From NCBI GenBank assembly GCA_016205995.1, contig JACQSJ010000056.1:1-5113 (forward strand): 5,113 nt of DNA, read 5' to 3'. The position numbers and the translations under genes were made by a program. The notes beneath the pieces were generated by a model. That model had not been told where the DNA came from, did no database searches, and saw only the letters and a list, made by a program, of their open reading frames with translations. The stretch is from Candidatus Uhrbacteria bacterium. Lineage in GTDB: Bacteria; Patescibacteriota; Patescibacteriia; UBA9934; GWF2-40-263. Position 1 is the stretch's first letter, and every line of letters starts with the position of its first letter. Below, piece by piece: positions 1-5,113 of the stretch.

Positions 1-6
1 CCATAC

Positions 7-2469
7 TTATTTCACGACGATGTTTAAGATGCGACCGGGCACGTACACGATCTTCACGATCTCTTTGCCTTCGAGGTGCTTCTGAATTTTCTCATCGGCA
101 AACGCGAGCTGTTTAGCCGTAGCCTCATCAGCCGTTGGCGAGATTTGAATCGTCACGCGCGCTTTGCCGTTCACTTGCACGCCCATCTCGATTTCATCCT
201 GGACGAGCAACGCTTCGTCAAACTCTGGCCATGCCTGTTCCTCGACCATGCCTGTCTCTCCGATCTTCTCCCAACATTCGTTCGCAAGATGTGGGGCAAA
301 AGGTCCAAGCACCACAAGAATCTTCTTGAGTTGCTCGCGCGTAACATGACTCTCGACAATCTCATTGAAGAGCGACATGAACGCGGACACAGCGGTATTG
401 AACTTGAAGGACTCGATATCATCCGAGACTTTCTTGAGACTACGCTCTACGACTCCAGCGACCTCGCTGTTTGTTTGAACCTCTCTCCAGTCGCCCACAT
501 ACCGTTCAACCTTATCTAGAAATCGACGCACGCCGATGAGTCCGTTCAAGCTCCATGGCACAGGTTCCTCAAACGGCCCCATGAAGAGAATATACATGCG
601 CAATGAGTCGGCTCCGTAGTCACGTACGATCTCATCAGGGTTCACCACGTTGCCTTTGGACTTACTCATTTTTGTCCCGTCCTCTGCAAGCACGAGTCCA
701 TGAGAGTGTCGTCGAGCATACGGCTCGCTCACTGGCACGTGGCCGCGGTCGAATAGAAACTTGTTCCAGAATCGAGAATAGAGTAAGTGCAGAACCGTGT
801 GCTCCATGCCACCATTGTAAAGATCAATCGGCATCCAATACTTTAGCTTGTCTCGTGAGGCAAACTCTTTGTCGTTGTGCGAGTCGATGTAACGCAAAAA
901 GTACCAGCTCGACCCTGCCCAGTTAGGCATGGTGTCTGTTTCGCGACGGGCAGGCCCGCCACATTGCGGACAGGTTGTGTTGACCCAGTCGGACATGGCC
1001 GCAAGTGGTGACTCCCCTGTATCCGTCGGCTCGTACTTCTCGACATCTGGCAATACGACGGGCAACTGCTCATTGGGCACGGCAACCCACTGGTGATTCT
1101 CACACCACACGAGCGGAATCGGCTCGCCCCAGTAGCGCTGACGAGAGAAAACCCAGTCACGGAGTTTGTACTTCACCGATCGACGAGCTCCAATCTTGTC
1201 GACGATCGCCCACATGGTCTCCTTGCTCTTCATGCCGTTGAAATCCCCCGAGTTAACCATCACTCCATCTCCAATAAAACAGTCACTAACGATTTTCACG
1301 TTGCTCTGCATGGCGTGTGAAATCCCAACGTCTGGATTGATGATTTCTTGAAGCGGTTCTGGTTCAATAACCTTCACAACCGACAAACCAAACTTCTGTG
1401 CGAACTCAAAGTCTCTCTCATCATGAGCTGGCACCGCCATGATCGCTCCCGTGCCGTACCCACCCAATACATAGTCGGCGATCCAGACAGGAATCTGTTT
1501 GCCGTTGGCTGGATTGATCGCGACCACACCTGTATCGACACCTGTCTTCTCTTTGCCTTCTGCGGTGCGATCCATTTCCTCGCGCGCGAGTGACTCTACG
1601 ACATACCGACGAACTTCCTCGCTGGCCTGCCAGCCCACGTCCAGCCACTTCTTCCCGACCTCGGGCGAGACGACGAGGAACGTCGCGCCAAAAATTGTAT
1701 CCGGACGCGTGGTGAAAACTTGAATGGAATCTCCCACCCCCCCTAGCCCCCCCTCGGGCAGGGGGGGGACCGAAAAATCTATTTCTGCGCCTTCACTCTT
1801 TCCGATCCAGTTGCGCTGCTGCGATTTGATCTTCTCGAGGTAGTCGACGGTGTCGAGGCCCTCGAGGAGTCGCTCGGCGTACTTCGTGATCGCGATCATC
1901 CACTGCTCTTTGTCGCGCTTCTCCGTCACGCCCCCGCAGCGCTCACATTTCCCGTTCACGACTTCCTCGTTGGCGAGCCCGATCTTGCATGAAAGACACC
2001 AGTTGATCGGCTGGCTGGTTTTGTACGCAAGTCCCGCTTTGAAAAACTCCAGGAACATCCACTGCGTCCATTTGTAGTACGACGGGTCGGTGGTGTTCAC
2101 CTCCCGCGACCAGTCAAACGAGAGCCCCAGACTTTTGAGCTGACGACGAAACGTGTCCGTGTTTTCCCGTGTGATGTCCTGCGGTTTGCGCCCAGTCTTG
2201 ATCGCGTAGTTCTCGGTCGGAAGTCCAAAGGCATCCCAGCCAATGGGGTACAAGACGTTGTAGCCCTGGTGACGACGCTTTCGAGAAACGACGTCCAGCG
2301 CCGTGTAGGAACGTGGGTGTCCGATGTGAAGGCCAGCGCCTGACGGATACGGAAACTCGATCAAACAGTAAAATTTCTGTTTCTCGCCTCCGTCTTTGGC
2401 ATGAAAAACACCGGAGGTCTCCCACCGGTCCTGCCATTTCTTTTCTATTTGTTGATGATTGTACGCCAT
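7..2469 (-). CDS. leuS: Leucyl-tRNA synthetase (LeuRS), complete
   Basis: Cytoplasmic class I aminoacyl-tRNA synthetase that joins leucine to tRNA-Leu using ATP and edits mischarged tRNA. The 820-residue product carries the family landmarks in order: HIGH at residues 48-51; a zinc-knuckle with Cys158/Cys161 and Cys175/Cys178; the CP1 editing domain from about 225 to 430, with TTRPDT at 253-258 and GTGAIMAVPAHDERD at 339-353, Asp350 being the expected editing aspartate; a second Cys pair at 500/503; RETDTM at 509-514; KMSKS at 600-604; the helical anticodon-binding region from about 640 to 760; and a C-terminal domain ending in the usual PGRILNIVV stretch. The E. coli-type leucine-specific insertion before KMSKS is absent. 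I chose the ATG at 2469 because the family core (IEKKWQ) begins seven residues later; the open frame runs on to 2727 but that part is unlike LeuRS and overlaps the divergent gene. There is no clear Shine-Dalgarno sequence. Residues 234-247 are an unusual Pro/Gly-rich insert, annotated separately. Stop is TAA. Confidence 0.97.
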   Translation of the reverse strand: MAYNHQQIEKKWQDRWETSGVFHAKDGGEKQKFYCLIEFPYPSGAGLHIGHPRSYTALDVVSRKRRHQGYNVLYPIGWDAFGLPTENYAIKTGRKPQDITRENTDTFRRQLKSLGLSFDWSREVNTTDPSYYKWTQWMFLEFFKAGLAYKTSQPINWCLSCKIGLANEEVVNGKCERCGGVTEKRDKEQWMIAITKYAERLLEGLDTVDYLEKIKSQQRNWIGKSEGAEIDFSVPPLPEGGLGGVGDSIQVFTTRPDTIFGATFLVVSPEVGKKWLDVGWQASEEVRRYVVESLAREEMDRTAEGKEKTGVDTGVVAINPANGKQIPVWIADYVLGGYGTGAIMAVPAHDERDFEFAQKFGLSVVKVIEPEPLQEIINPDVGISHAMQSNVKIVSDCFIGDGVMVNSGDFNGMKSKETMWAIVDKIGARRSVKYKLRDWVFSRQRYWGEPIPLVWCENHQWVAVPNEQLPVVLPDVEKYEPTDTGESPLAAMSDWVNTTCPQCGGPARRETDTMPNWAGSSWYFLRYIDSHNDKEFASRDKLKYWMPIDLYNGGMEHTVLHLLYSRFWNKFLFDRGHVPVSEPYARRHSHGLVLAEDGTKMSKSKGNVVNPDEIVRDYGADSLRMYILFMGPFEEPVPWSLNGLIGVRRFLDKVERYVGDWREVQTNSEVAGVVERSLKKVSDDIESFKFNTAVSAFMSLFNEIVESHVTREQLKKILVVLGPFAPHLANECWEKIGETGMVEEQAWPEFDEALLVQDEIEMGVQVNGKARVTIQISPTADEATAKQLAFADEKIQKHLEGKEIVKIVYVPGRILNIVVK
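1731..1770 (-). repeat. G/C-run palindromic insert within leuS
   Basis: Read on the plus strand, this segment has C7 (1737-1743), CTA-type linker TAG, C7 (1747-1753), a seven-base loop (1754-1760) and G8 (1761-1768). The second C run and the G run can form a hairpin with a stem of seven G:C pairs. On the coding strand the same bases read as several G runs of three or more in close succession, which meets the usual G-quadruplex pattern. It encodes LeuRS residues 234-247 (PPLPEGGLGGVG core) and keeps the reading frame. At this place, between the GAEIDF strand and the VFTTRPDT motif, LeuRS proteins I know (E. coli, Thermus) have a shorter linker with nothing similar. It looks like a small palindromic element inserted in frame; that origin is inference. 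Confidence 0.7.
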
Positions 2470-2478
2470 AGCCCACTC

Positions 2479-2508
2479 AGCATAGCAAAATAGCGATTTT
2501 TTGGCCAA
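2479..2508 (-). promoter_or_regulatory. Possible leuS promoter (near-leaderless)
   Basis: On the minus strand a -35-like TTGGCC (2508-2503) is followed after 18 bases by TATGCT (2484-2479), preceded by TGC so that it forms an extended -10. Each hexamer matches the sigma-70 consensus at four of six positions. Transcription would begin only a few bases before the leuS ATG at 2469, so the message would have almost no leader, which fits the lack of a Shine-Dalgarno sequence. The call rests on pattern alone. Confidence 0.35.
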
Positions 2509-2509
2509 A
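2500..2509. repeat. TTTGGCCAAA palindrome between divergent promoters
   Basis: A perfect ten-base palindrome lies between leuS and the rightward gene, overlapping the proposed leuS -35 box and ending four bases before the proposed -35 box of the rightward gene. A short dyad here could be an operator touching both promoters, but ten-base palindromes also occur by chance. No second copy was seen in the window. Confidence 0.3.
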
Positions 2510-2512
2510 CGA

Positions 2513-2541
2513 TTGACTTTTTCGAGTTTATTTGATAGTGT
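2513..2541 (+). promoter_or_regulatory. Promoter for the 297-residue protein gene
   Basis: TTGACT (2513-2518) matches the -35 consensus at five of six positions and stands in a T-rich stretch. The -10 is either GATAGT (2534-2539, spacer 15, four of six matches) or TAGTGT (2536-2541, spacer 17, three of six). Either would start transcription around 2545-2550, leaving a leader of about 40 bases before the ATG at 2591. The -35 box is the strongest part of the call; the exact -10 is uncertain. Confidence 0.55.
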
Positions 2542-2560
2542 GCCCGGTCCCGAATTTCGA

Positions 2561-2572
2561 GGGCTTACGCCC
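2561..2572 (+). promoter_or_regulatory. Small hairpin in the 5' leader
   Basis: GGGC (2561-2564) and GCCC (2569-2572) can pair around a TTAC loop, six bases before the ribosome binding site of the following gene. It would sit inside the predicted leader RNA. It is short and could be chance, though the position is where a translation-modulating or message-protecting stem would be. Confidence 0.25.
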
Positions 2573-2577
2573 AGACT

Positions 2578-2590
2578 GGAGGAATAGGGG
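2578..2590 (+). promoter_or_regulatory. Strong Shine-Dalgarno site fixing the start at 2591
   Basis: GGAGG at 2578-2582 lies eight bases before ATG at 2591, close to the ideal spacing. It is the only textbook ribosome binding site in the window with an ATG; leuS, gdhA and the repeat gene have weak or ambiguous ones. It settles the start of the rightward gene. Confidence 0.8.
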
Positions 2591-3484
2591 ATGTTAGATC
2601 GCTTTATCCTGAGCCACAGGCAGGTCACCTTCCGCGACGAATCGCGGGAAAGGATCTGGGATGAGGGCTTCCGACGGGCTGCTACGCTCGCTCGAACCGA
2701 GGTTCCCCTCCCGAGCCGCTCCCTCATCGAGGGGACGCGCTCGGTCGGAGAAAACTCAACCTTCTACGGACTGGCTGCGCGTCGCGCGATCAAGCAGCAC
2801 ATCGGCAACGTCTGGCGAGAGCCGGACGGCACATTTCTGGAGTTTGTGGTTCTATGCAAGTGGCTCGAGGCACTGCAGGGCACCGAAGAGCCCGAGCTCG
2901 AGACAGCGCGCGCCGCGCTGGGGACGATGATCCAACGGGGACTCACCCAGCTCCTGTGCGATGTCGACCTGGACCAGTGGCAGCGATTCCACAACTTCGG
3001 CTTCGCCGAAGGTCTGAGCTCCAGGCTCTGGCAAATCCACATCGCCGGAGCGTCTGCTGCGGCGTATGTCCTCATGGCCCTCGCTTCCCGTGAGGGAGCA
3101 ACGGTCTACCTCCCCACGGCCCATGAGGATGCCAACTTCGGCATCGACCTCTTCTGGATCGAAGGCCGGACATGCCACGCCGTGAGCGTAAAGTGTGTCG
3201 GTGGTCAGGACAAGCACGTCCTGGCCTGGCACGTGACCCAGAGGCCTCCTCGCAACCTCACCGACCGCGTGAGTCTAGATATGCGCCGCATCCACAACGG
3301 CGCACGACAGTTCGCCTCCCAAGAGGGACGACCCTGCGTCCCCGTCCTCGTCTACGTGGCCAAGCCTGTGGACGGGCCCATCAAACTGGATCGAGACTGG
3401 GAAGGCCTCACCTGGCCCGACCAGATCCTCACGACGATCACCCGACGCACCCGCGTCGAAGTATCACGCGCTCTACGGGGTTGA
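2591..3484 (+). CDS. Uncharacterised protein, possible PD-(D/E)XK nuclease-like fold
   Basis: A 297-residue soluble protein that I do not recognise as a named family. No signal peptide is seen. The N-terminal half (about 1-145) is charged and probably helical. The C-terminal half can be read as the alpha-beta-beta-beta-alpha-beta order of restriction-endonuclease-like folds: a hydrophobic helix at 151-166, a strand near 171-174, a strand with FGIDLFW and Asp186, a strand HAVSVKC with Ser199 and Lys201, a helix near 228-243 and a strand VPVLVYVAK at 250-258. D-x12-SxK fits the spacing of the nuclease motif, but Ser stands where Glu, Asp or Gln is usual, so it could be an inactive or variant member; Glu179/Asp180 lie close by. 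This fold call is inference. The gene has its own promoter, strong ribosome binding site and terminator. Hand counts give 41/60 G+C at 3301-3360 and 36/60 at 2941-3000, against 28/60 (3901-3960) in gdhA and 32/60 (1201-1260) in leuS, suggesting a different history. Stop is TGA. Confidence 0.85.
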   Translation: MLDRFILSHRQVTFRDESRERIWDEGFRRAATLARTEVPLPSRSLIEGTRSVGENSTFYGLAARRAIKQHIGNVWREPDGTFLEFVVLCKWLEALQGTEEPELETARAALGTMIQRGLTQLLCDVDLDQWQRFHNFGFAEGLSSRLWQIHIAGASAAAYVLMALASREGATVYLPTAHEDANFGIDLFWIEGRTCHAVSVKCVGGQDKHVLAWHVTQRPPRNLTDRVSLDMRRIHNGARQFASQEGRPCVPVLVYVAKPVDGPIKLDRDWEGLTWPDQILTTITRRTRVEVSRALRG

Positions 3485-3494
3485 ACGAACCCCC

Positions 3495-3547
3495 AAAGCA
3501 ACGAGCCCGCCGGAGTTCTCACGAACGACGGCGGGTCTCTGCGTTTT
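3495..3547. terminator. Bidirectional terminator hairpin
   Basis: CCCGCCG (3506-3512) pairs perfectly with CGGCGGG (3529-3535). Inside it GTTC (3515-3518) pairs with GAAC (3523-3526) around TCAC, with a symmetric GA/GA internal loop between the two stems. Outside it GAG (3503-3505) can pair with CTC (3537-3539) and GCA with TGC (3540-3542). An AAA tract on the left and TTTT (3544-3547) on the right give a U-tract on the right, though separated from the main stem by several bases; the left U-tract is weaker. It sits in the 61-base gap between two convergent genes, so it probably ends both transcripts. The TTTT overlaps the gdhA stop codon. Confidence 0.75.
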
Positions 3548-4769
3548 AGAGCTTCATGGCGTTTTGAATTCTCTCCAGAGCAATGACGAACGCGGCGCGG
3601 CGGAGATCGGTCTTGAGACTCACCGACTTTTCAAAAATCCCATTCGCCTCTTTTTCCATCATGTCTTTCAATTTCGTAAATACATCCGCCTCACTCCAGT
3701 GTTCGCCCTTGAGATTCTGCTCCCACTCAAACGTGGAGACGGTCACGCCACCGGAGTTGGCAAGGATGTCTGGCACGACGGGGATATCGCGACCAAACAA
3801 TTGATCATCGGCCTCGGGGGTCGTCGGGCCGTTGGCGAGCTCGAACACGACCTTCGCCTGAATACGACTCGCATTATCCTCTCGAATCTGATTCTCGAGT
3901 GCCGCCGGAATAAGCACATCACACTCTTGGAACAATAACTCCGTTCCATCAATTGTCTCTCCGCCCACAAACCCAACGACCGAACCGGTCGCTTTTTTGT
4001 GATCGTACAAAGCGGCGATATCCATCCCGTTTGGATTTCGAACCGCACCTTTTGAATCCGACGTGGCGACGATCTTGTGTCCGGCTTTGCTCCAAATATC
4101 AGCCGCATGCTCGCCGGCGTTTCCAAACCCTTGAATGACAACTCGACACGACGTCGGCAACCCGAGCTTTTCCTGTAACGCTTCAAACACATAGAACCCA
4201 CCCTGGGCTGTTGCTGTGCCACGACCTTCCGATCCTCCGACTTCAAGTGGCTTCCCCGTGATCACCGCACCAGTCGTATCCCCCGTCGCCTTAGCAAACT
4301 CATCTGCCATCCACGCCATAATCTCTGGAGTCGTATTTACGTCTGGTGCCGGCACATCTTTTTGTGGTCCCACGACATCTGACATCGCCCGCATCCATCC
4401 ACGAGACAGTGCCTCGAGTTCGCGCTTGGACAACTCTTTTGGGTTCACCGTCACCCCACCTTTGCCACCTCCCATGGGGATGTTCGCCACCGCACATTTG
4501 AGCGCCATCCAAAACGCGAGCGCCTTCACCTCTTCGATGTCCGTATCTTGGTGGTAGCGAATTCCACCCTTGTACGGACCTCGCGCGTTGTTGAACTGAA
4601 CGCGATAGCCTTCAAAAACCTTCAGACTCCCATCGTCCATCTTTACAGGAATTGAAATCCGAATCTGTCGATCGGGGTGCGAGATGCGTTCGAGGAAGTC
4701 GGGAGGGAACGAGGTGAGGCGCGTCGCGCGGGAAAGTTGGGCCAGCGCATTTTGAAATGGGTTGTTCAT
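3546..4769 (-). CDS. gdhA: Glutamate dehydrogenase (Glu/Leu/Phe/Val dehydrogenase family), complete
   Basis: Cytoplasmic enzyme interconverting glutamate and 2-oxoglutarate plus ammonia with NAD(P). The 407-residue product has the substrate-binding GPYKGGIRYH (64-73, Lys67), the PMGGGKGG motif with catalytic Lys103 (98-105), VPAPDVNT with catalytic Asp143 (139-146), the GFGNAG dinucleotide-binding loop at 214-219 with DSKG at 238-241 after the second strand, and the ANGPTTPEAD (312-321) and PDILANSGGVTVS (333-345) signatures. Length and motif order match a single-polypeptide hexameric GDH; coenzyme preference cannot be read safely. Start: ATG at 4769 begins MNNPFQNAL, where homologous proteins usually begin. 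GTG at 4778 is an alternative with GAGG eight bases upstream. The open frame reaches 4865, but that extension is unlike the family. Convergent with the 297-residue protein gene and divergent from the repeat gene, so probably transcribed alone. In a reduced metabolism it would link amino-acid use to nitrogen and redox balance (inference). Stop is TAA. Confidence 0.96.
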   Translation of the reverse strand: MNNPFQNALAQLSRATRLTSFPPDFLERISHPDRQIRISIPVKMDDGSLKVFEGYRVQFNNARGPYKGGIRYHQDTDIEEVKALAFWMALKCAVANIPMGGGKGGVTVNPKELSKRELEALSRGWMRAMSDVVGPQKDVPAPDVNTTPEIMAWMADEFAKATGDTTGAVITGKPLEVGGSEGRGTATAQGGFYVFEALQEKLGLPTSCRVVIQGFGNAGEHAADIWSKAGHKIVATSDSKGAVRNPNGMDIAALYDHKKATGSVVGFVGGETIDGTELLFQECDVLIPAALENQIREDNASRIQAKVVFELANGPTTPEADDQLFGRDIPVVPDILANSGGVTVSTFEWEQNLKGEHWSEADVFTKLKDMMEKEANGIFEKSVSLKTDLRRAAFVIALERIQNAMKL

Positions 4770-4775
4770 AGTGAG

Positions 4776-4807
4776 CACAGAATACACCTCGCCTCTGGCT
4801 AAACCAA
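4776..4807 (-). promoter_or_regulatory. gdhA upstream signals: possible promoter or GTG start with ribosome binding site
   Basis: Two readings of the same bases compete. As a promoter, TTGGTT lies 17 bases before TATTCT (4784-4779), which would start transcription a few bases before the ATG at 4769. As a translation signal, GAGG (4790-4787) sits eight bases before a GTG codon (4778-4776) in the gdhA frame, adding three residues to the protein. Both cannot be used from the same transcript, because the Shine-Dalgarno sequence would lie upstream of the start of that message. Confidence 0.35.
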
Positions 4808-4856
4808 GCGGCAAAATGTGTTCACAAAAGTATTCAACATTGACGAAGCCTTTTCG

Positions 4857-4875
4857 TGGTGACACGATATCACCA
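4857..4875. repeat. Inverted repeat next to the start codon of the repeat gene
   Basis: TGGTGA (4857-4862) and TCACCA (4870-4875) form a six-base perfect inverted repeat around a seven-base centre, ending one base before the ATG at 4877. Placed in the divergent region between gdhA and the repeat gene, it could be an operator, or in RNA a hairpin covering the start region. A -35-like TTGACG stands at 4840-4845 without a convincing -10, so the promoter of the rightward gene is not settled. Confidence 0.4.
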
Positions 4876-4876
4876 T

Positions 4877-5113
4877 ATGGAGGAAAAACATCTCACAAAA
4901 ACAGAATTGGTTTCTGCCCTCGCTGAATTCGGCGATCAGTTGAATAATCGGTTCGACGGCATAGACCGACGGTTTGACAGTGTGGACCAGCGGTTTTATG
5001 GCATAGACCAGCGACTTGATGGCATAGACCAGCGACTTGATGGCATAGACCAGCGGTTTGAAAGCGTGGACCAGAGGTTCGACGAAATGGGTATCATGAT
5101 CAAACAAGGTTTC
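4877..5113 (+). CDS. Heptad-repeat (coiled-coil-like) protein, 5' part only
   Basis: The frame opens at ATG 4877 and is still open at the window edge after 79 codons. After a charged N-terminus (MEEKHLTKTELVSALAEF) comes a run of seven-residue units from Arg25: RFDGIDR, RFDSVDQ, RFYGIDQ, RLDGIDQ, RLDGIDQ, RFESVDQ, then RFDEMGI as the run decays. A hydrophobic pair at positions 2 and 5 of each unit is the spacing of an amphipathic helix and suggests an oligomerising coiled coil or a helical stalk. No signal peptide or membrane segment is visible in this part; anything further on is outside the window. I do not know a specific function; similar short repeat proteins seem common in Patescibacteria, from memory. 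No good Shine-Dalgarno sequence precedes the ATG. The gene is divergent from gdhA. Confidence 0.7.
   Translation, partial: MEEKHLTKTELVSALAEFGDQLNNRFDGIDRRFDSVDQRFYGIDQRLDGIDQRLDGIDQRFESVDQRFDEMGIMIKQGF
4949..5095 (+). repeat. 21-base tandem repeats coding for heptads
   Basis: Seven head-to-tail units of 21 bases, in frame with the gene. Units at 5012-5032 and 5033-5053 are identical at every base; the others differ at a few positions, mostly at the residue-2 codon (TTC, TTT or CTT) and the GGCATA/AGTGTG/AGCGTG alternation. The first five recur with GGCATAGACC or close variants, including the uncommon ATA codon. Identical neighbouring units point to recent duplication, and unit number may vary between strains. 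Confidence 0.85.

Noticed and set aside
1731..1770. Frameshift or assembly error at the homopolymer runs in leuS
   Set aside because: The reading frame is intact on both sides and joins conserved LeuRS segments, so this copy shows no frameshift; run-length error in multiples of three cannot be excluded.
76..2077. Several plus-strand open frames of 60-150 codons opposite leuS
   Set aside because: They lie antisense to a conserved gene whose motifs are intact, show low-complexity Arg/Ser-rich composition typical of shadow frames, and have no supporting start signals.
2470..2727. Upstream extension of the leuS frame to an ATG at 2727
   Set aside because: The added 86 residues do not resemble LeuRS, overlap the divergent gene that has a strong ribosome binding site, and cross promoter-like sequences. 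The family core begins just after the ATG at 2469.
2741..3090. Membrane segment at residues 151-166 of the central protein
   Set aside because: The stretch is only about 16 residues, Ala-rich, and flanked by soluble-looking sequence; it fits a buried helix better.
2764..3549. Alternative frames over the central gene, on both strands
   Set aside because: High G+C makes long chance frames common. Only the frame from 2591 has a promoter, a ribosome binding site and a stop directly before the terminator.
4770..4865. Upstream extension of the gdhA frame to an ATG at 4865
   Set aside because: The additional 32 residues are unlike GDH N-termini and no ribosome binding site is evident there. A GTG at 4778 remains possible.
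4949..5095. CRISPR array
   Set aside because: The 21-base units are directly joined with no spacers and stay in the coding frame.
1..5113. tRNA, rRNA, insertion sequence or attachment site
   Set aside because: No cloverleaf-like sequence, ribosomal RNA signature, transposase motif or flanking terminal repeats were found on reading either strand.

Overview
This window looks like chromosomal DNA from a small-genome bacterium, most likely a member of the Patescibacteria/Candidate Phyla Radiation. That assignment is an inference from protein style: a short leucyl-tRNA synthetase without the E. coli-type leucine-specific insertion and with a PNWAGSSWY variant before the KMSKS loop, weak Shine-Dalgarno usage, and a heptad-repeat protein of a kind I associate with that group. 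No 16S or other marker is present to confirm it. TAA and TGA both end reading frames cleanly, so nothing suggests UGA recoding.

Layout from left to right: (1) leuS, complete, on the minus strand (2469 down to 7), interrupted in frame by a short, extremely G/C-rich palindromic insert in the editing domain (1731-1770). (2) A 121-base divergent intergenic region (2470-2590) with back-to-back promoter-like sequences, a TTTGGCCAAA palindrome and a strong ribosome binding site for the rightward gene. (3) An unrecognised 297-residue protein on the plus strand (2591-3484), richer in G+C than its neighbours, whose C-terminal half fits a PD-(D/E)XK nuclease-like fold. (4) A compound hairpin (3506-3535) with flanking A and T tracts that can end transcription from both sides. 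(5) A complete Glu/Leu/Phe/Val-type glutamate dehydrogenase on the minus strand (4769 down to 3546). (6) A roughly 107-base divergent region with an inverted repeat. (7) The start of a plus-strand gene (4877 to the window end) encoding near-perfect seven-residue repeats, cut off by the window edge.

The genes do not form one operon: each neighbouring pair is divergent or convergent and each gene appears to have its own promoter. leuS and gdhA are housekeeping genes (leucine charging of tRNA; glutamate/2-oxoglutarate interconversion). The central gene, with its own promoter, strong ribosome binding site, hairpin terminator and different base composition, looks like a self-contained cassette set between them. 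The two most interesting items are that cassette protein and the palindromic insert inside an essential tRNA synthetase.
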